This document shows, in pieces, positions 61,028 through 64,000 of a DNA stretch of 64,000 nt. The stretch is from assembly GCA_905197955.1 (NCBI GenBank), contig CAJKAR010000017.1, positions 27,138-91,137 on the forward strand, read 5' to 3'. Position 1 is the first letter of the stretch, and each line of letters begins with the position of its first letter. Both the position numbers and the translations under genes were made by a program. This DNA comes from an uncultured Lentisphaeria bacterium. GTDB lineage: Bacteria > Verrucomicrobiota > Lentisphaeria > Victivallales > UBA1829. Below the pieces are notes generated by a model. It made no database searches. It was not told the DNA's origin and saw only the letters and a program-made list of their open reading frames with translations.

Positions 61028-61546
61028 TCACATATCCAGATCATTGCCGCGTGAACGGGGACGCGGCGCTCTGTTCCGGGGAGCCTTCGCCTGCTTTTCC
61101 GGTTCTTTCCCCTGATCCTGCTGATCCCGTGCCGGAGCAAGCTCGCCGTTTTTCTCGCGCTGCTGCCCGATGTAAATGAGTTTGCCCATCTCTTTTGAGG
61201 AAATCGTCGCCCATTTGTCGCGGGAAATCGGATTCAGCCGCCCGTCTTTGACCAGCCGGACAAACTCGTTGAGCTGGTGACGGGTGCGCAATCCGTCTCC
61301 GGAAGGAGCTTCCGGAGCTTTCGCCGGAGCCGCCCGTTCCGGCGCCGGAGCGTTGCGGCGATTCGACGGGGATTGATTGAAATCAACAGCTTTGGATTTC
61401 TCCCACGCCTTGATCTGTTTTGCAGCCTGTTCCGGCGTGATCGCGCAATACTTTTCATACGGAATCGAGTCGATCACTTTCTGCGCGACCGCCTGACGAT
61501 AGGCGGTCTGCTGTTCCGGCGTCATTTGCGGTTTCATTCTTGCCAT
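61028..61546 (-). CDS. small basic protein with two Q/LT modules
   Basis: A 172-residue protein. Module 1 is MTPEQQTAYRQAVAQKVIDSIPYEKYCAITPEQAAKQIKAW and module 2 is RHQLNEFVRLVKDGRLNPISRDKWATISSKEMGKLI (given here as residue patterns near 7-48 and 88-125). They are joined by an Ala/Pro-rich linker and followed by a basic tail that could contact nucleic acid. It is two bases after the ParA-like gene. Function unknown. Confidence 0.65.
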   Translation of the reverse strand: MARMKPQMTPEQQTAYRQAVAQKVIDSIPYEKYCAITPEQAAKQIKAWEKSKAVDFNQSPSNRRNAPAPERAAPAKAPEAPSGDGLRTRHQLNEFVRLVKDGRLNPISRDKWATISSKEMGKLIYIGQQREKNGELAPARDQQDQGKEPEKQAKAPRNRAPRPRSRGNDLDM

Positions 61547-61548
61547 CT

Positions 61549-62397
61549 TCAGTTCCCTTTCGATTTTGCTGTTTCTTCTTTTTCGTGTTCATCGGGTTGT
61601 ACTCCCGAGCGGAGCGCAATCCGTTTTTGTACGGATGTCAGAATTTTCTGACGGGATTCATTCCGATCATTTGCCTCCATCCCGGAAGCGAAAAACTCAA
61701 TGAACTGATCGGTGATTGCGTAATAATGGTTCCGCAGACGCGATTTCTGCATGATGGTCGGCAGAAGTGTTTTCGGTCCTTTGCCATGCAGATAATCCCG
61801 CAGAAGAATGTCATTGTTATTGAGCTTGCCGATGTATTCCTGCTCAATCGGCGATATGAAAAAGACGCTGTAATCCAATTCCATTTCCCGCATTCCCGGT
61901 TCCAGCAGGGAGTCGCAGACAAAAAAGTTGCCTCCGTCCTTCGCGTTTTTGATGAGCAGATAATGCACCGGAAAATCAATGTTATGGAAATACTCCAGCC
62001 AAGGTCCGAACGTCCTGACGGAATCCGGATCGGAAGTTACGCAGCCTGCCACGTAAACATCCACATCAATTTTCCGCAGGGCATCCCACGGAACCGATGA
62101 GAACCATTCCTGCGTCGAACGGCTGGTTCCGGCTTTCATGTCCACAATGGTGACGGTCACAGGCGATGATTCATAAAGGCTGTTGATGACCTCATCCAGA
62201 GGATACGTTTCTTTCTGTTCATCCAGAAATCTGCAATGCTCCTTCATCAGCGTGGCGAGCGTCCGGTTCTCATTGTCCGTATCATAAACGGTCAGAGAGA
62301 GTCCGAGATCCTCAGCCGCCCCCGCCAGCATCGCGGAGGCAAAGGATTTTCCCACGCCTCCTTTGGTTCCGGCAATAAAGATCAGCATCCGTTTCAT
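61549..62397 (-). CDS. ParA/MinD-type ATPase
   Basis: A 282-residue P-loop protein with the deviant Walker A AGTKGGVGKSFASAMLAG at the N-terminus, a Walker A' Asp in VYDTDNENRT and a Walker B-like VTIVDMKAGTSRSTQ. It belongs to the ParA/MinD/Soj group that forms dimers on DNA or membrane. No ParB-like partner is seen in view, so it may position the transfer apparatus or the element rather than run classical partition. GGAGG precedes the ATG, which overlaps the stop of the upstream gene by ATGA. Confidence 0.82.
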   Translation of the reverse strand: MKRMLIFIAGTKGGVGKSFASAMLAGAAEDLGLSLTVYDTDNENRTLATLMKEHCRFLDEQKETYPLDEVINSLYESSPVTVTIVDMKAGTSRSTQEWFSSVPWDALRKIDVDVYVAGCVTSDPDSVRTFGPWLEYFHNIDFPVHYLLIKNAKDGGNFFVCDSLLEPGMREMELDYSVFFISPIEQEYIGKLNNNDILLRDYLHGKGPKTLLPTIMQKSRLRNHYYAITDQFIEFFASGMEANDRNESRQKILTSVQKRIALRSGVQPDEHEKEETAKSKGN

Positions 62398-62684
62398 GGC
62401 TGCGCCTCCTGAAGTTCGATTTCATCCGGGAGAGAATCAAGCAGCCTGGAAAGCTCCTGACTTTCCGCTTCGATTCTGCCGTGTTTCATCGTGTCAAGTT
62501 CTTTTACCACGCTTTGCAGCACCTCCTGATAAACGACCATCAATGAAGTGCGTTTGAACTCGATTTCCGCCTGAATACGGAGTATGTCGGAAATTTCCTG
62601 AGACTTCCGGTATTCCCTGTAATGCAATGCTCCGCTCATGGCAAAGGCGATTATGATCAGGGCAAAAGCAATCCGCTGTTTCAT
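62394..62684 (-). CDS. small membrane-anchored or secreted protein
   Basis: A 96-residue protein with an N-terminal hydrophobic segment (RIAFALIIIAFAMSGALHY) and a helical, charged remainder. Its ends overlap the neighbouring genes by ATGA on both sides, so it is firmly part of the operon. Small proteins of this kind are common in type IV secretion clusters; no family recognised. Confidence 0.65.
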   Translation of the reverse strand: MKQRIAFALIIIAFAMSGALHYREYRKSQEISDILRIQAEIEFKRTSLMVVYQEVLQSVVKELDTMKHGRIEAESQELSRLLDSLPDEIELQEAQP

Positions 62685-63286
62685 TTCTGTCCTCCGAAGT
62701 TCATGGTATTGCGGTCGTTGAGACGCTGTTCCAGCAATTCGATGTATTTCTGCATTTTCTTGATTCCGTTCAGCAGACTGACCGTATTCTCATTCTGCTT
62801 TTTGAGTTCTTTTTTCAGCAGAAGGTTTTCCTCTGCCAATACCTGATGCTTGCGGTCGATTTCCGACATATTCCTCTGAAGTGTGTCAAGCCCATGTTTG
62901 ACCTCCCGCGTTTCGGAAAGCGAACGGTTCATCTGACCGAGCATCGAATCCGCATACTGTTCCTGCAATTTCCGTCTGGCGAAACTCTCCGGATTGGCGT
63001 CATGCTGCGGAATCAGATTCCACTTCGGAGCAGTTTCAATCCGGTAGACCGTTCCGGCTTCGCGCATGGTGCCGGAACCGGGATCGACCAGACGGCCGAC
63101 CGAATACATTTTCACCGAGGCGTTGGTCAGATACTTTTCCTGCGAATCTCCGGGAATTTCCTGTCCCGCCATATAGAGCGGCACGGAGGTGTATTCCTTC
63201 GGTTCAGGCGTTTCCGGTTTTGACTGACAGCCGACCAGAGCGGCAGCGGAGAGTCCGGCGAGAAGTGCGATCATGTTCTGTTTCAT
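62681..63286 (-). CDS. coiled-coil lipoprotein of the transfer operon
   Basis: A 201-residue protein with a lipobox (AALVGC) after a short signal peptide. Residues about 30-90 form a beta-rich part (SVKMYSVGRLVDPGSGTMREAGTVYRIE). The C-terminal 100 residues are a long coiled coil (LDTLQRNMSEIDRKHQVLAE ...). Sitting directly downstream of a VirB10-like gene, it may fill the role of the outer-membrane lipoprotein of a type IV channel (VirB7/TraV-like), but sequence similarity to those is not evident. Confidence 0.7.
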   Translation of the reverse strand: MKQNMIALLAGLSAAALVGCQSKPETPEPKEYTSVPLYMAGQEIPGDSQEKYLTNASVKMYSVGRLVDPGSGTMREAGTVYRIETAPKWNLIPQHDANPESFARRKLQEQYADSMLGQMNRSLSETREVKHGLDTLQRNMSEIDRKHQVLAEENLLLKKELKKQNENTVSLLNGIKKMQKYIELLEQRLNDRNTMNFGGQK

Positions 63287-63287
63287 T

Positions 63288-64000
63288 TCAACGAATCCCT
63301 TTCAATTCTTTTTGGAGTGATTTCGGAAAAACTCCGCCGAGCGCGTCGTGAAGCTGTGAAGCGCGTTCAACTGAAGAGTCGGCGGAGTTGTTTTTCTGTT
63401 CCCGGGCAAGTTTGACCTGTTCGAGATTGTTCAGCACGGTGTCCGCAATCGCGGCCTTTTCCACATCCGTCACCTGCTCAATGTAGAGGTAAAACTCCGT
63501 TCCGGCAGGCACTCGGATGTAATACGACTCTTTCGAGATTTTGTCCGTGATGTTTTCCAGCGCGACGTTGGAAAGAGTCTCGAACGCTTTGGCAAGCGCA
63601 TTCTTCGTGGAGCCGTCGTTTTCAGTAACAATGGTTGAACCGTTGTCAAAGGTCTTGGTCGTCTCAAAACCTTCCGAAAGCCCGCGGGCGAACGCCATTG
63701 TGTATTGGAGCATCTCGTTCAGATTGGAGTTGCCCATCACGCGACCGGGAATCCCCGCCGCCATATCGGTAATGGTGGCTTTGCTCTTGTCGCCCGCCTG
63801 ATTCGACTTCTCCAGCACCCGCCCCTGAAGCTGCAGTTCCATGCCGACCTGACCGGAAGTGATCTGCCAGACCAATATGAAATTGCCGTCGCTCATCATC
63901 CGGTTGCGGACGCACGAGCCCATTTTCCCGTGAACTTCCGTTCCTGCGGGAATGATCAGCTTGCGCTCTCCCTGCGCATTGGTCCACCAGAGATCCTTGA
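63288..64000 (-). CDS. VirB10/TrbI-like type IV secretion protein, 5' part beyond the right edge
   Basis: The frame is open to the window edge, so the true start lies outside. An ATG at 63923 is internal: upstream codons read KDLWWTNAQGERKLIIPAGTEVHGKM, and IPAGTEVHGKM is the typical beta-barrel entry of VirB10/TrbI proteins. The visible 236 residues continue with a glycine-containing beta segment (ITSGQVGMELQLQGRVL), an alpha-helical antenna-like region, and RVPAGTEFYLYIEQ, again VirB10-like, then a charged tail. VirB10 spans both membranes in the conjugation channel. This call is the best evidence that the element is conjugative. Confidence 0.7.
   Translation of the reverse strand, partial: KDLWWTNAQGERKLIIPAGTEVHGKMGSCVRNRMMSDGNFILVWQITSGQVGMELQLQGRVLEKSNQAGDKSKATITDMAAGIPGRVMGNSNLNEMLQYTMAFARGLSEGFETTKTFDNGSTIVTENDGSTKNALAKAFETLSNVALENITDKISKESYYIRVPAGTEFYLYIEQVTDVEKAAIADTVLNNLEQVKLAREQKNNSADSSVERASQLHDALGGVFPKSLQKELKGIR

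Noticed and set aside
63288..63923. A complete 211-residue gene starting at the ATG at 63923
   Set aside because: The frame stays open to the window edge and the upstream codons (LIIPAGTEVHGKM) continue the VirB10-like pattern, so this ATG is internal.
1..64000. CRISPR arrays, rRNA genes, insertion sequences
   Set aside because: I looked for regularly spaced repeats, conserved rRNA stretches and transposase genes with terminal repeats and found none.

Overview
The window looks like chromosome of a Lentisphaerota bacterium of the Victivallis type (PVC group, probably an intestinal anaerobe). This is inference from gene content: pseudopilin-like proteins with the FTLIELLVVIAIIAILAG start and an H-X9-DG motif, LacI regulators beside secreted glycosidases, LL-diaminopimelate aminotransferase, PVC-style Ser/Thr kinases, and many carbohydrate esterases and hydrolases. 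No name can be read from the sequence itself.

Layout. 1-7.4 kb: the 5' end of a gene running off the left edge, an XRE/S24-like repressor, then an operon of LacI regulator, pseudopilin, secreted glycosidase and esterase, driven by a consensus promoter with a palindromic operator and closed by a hairpin. 7.4-16.3 kb: more glycan genes (sialate O-acetylesterase-like protein, lipoprotein beta-mannosidase with a divergent AraC regulator, SGNH lipoprotein), plus cytidine deaminase and a BASS-type transporter. 16.4-26 kb: housekeeping and signalling genes: dapL, a Ser/Thr kinase with leucine-rich repeats and a WNK-like placement of its lysine, a sirtuin, a Re-citrate-synthase-like enzyme, a dGTPase-like protein and a primary-type sigma factor. 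25.8-31.6 kb, minus strand: GH36-LacI pair, an orphan sugar ABC ATPase and a secreted protein of unknown function. 31.8-39.2 kb: a second kinase, MATE exporter, tRNA-Lys, alpha/beta hydrolase, and a flavoprotein pair divergent from a LysR regulator. 39.3-42.8 kb: a local tatA-tatC operon with a Tat-signal DUF362 protein and a polyferredoxin carrying an internal Tat signal. 42.9-49.3 kb: U32 peptidase, EamA transporter and a two-PilT fusion. 49.4-52.17 kb: a GH71-like secreted protein preceded by a pseudopilin gene that has lost its 5' end.

From about 52.17 kb to the right edge lies one end of an integrative, probably conjugative element. Its large serine recombinase sits at the junction, and the insertion point falls inside the codons for the conserved hydrophobic start of the pseudopilin. 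On the other strand is an unbroken run of closely spaced genes: a VirB10/TrbI-like protein (cut by the edge), a coiled-coil lipoprotein, a small membrane-anchored protein, a ParA/MinD-type ATPase, several proteins sharing a short repeated module, a two-TM protein, a VirD4/TraG-like coupling ATPase with its membrane segments at the C-terminus, a ClpB-D2-like AAA+ ATPase and a 92-residue protein. No relaxase or VirB4 is in view; they would have to lie beyond the window.

How the parts connect: the LacI-pseudopilin-glycosidase order at 1.3-7.3 kb and the pseudopilin-GH71 order at 49.4-52.2 kb appear to be the same modular layout. The element has cut the second copy off from its own promoter and possibly its regulator. 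An inverted repeat just inside the element contains overlapping promoter-like sequences that face both ways.
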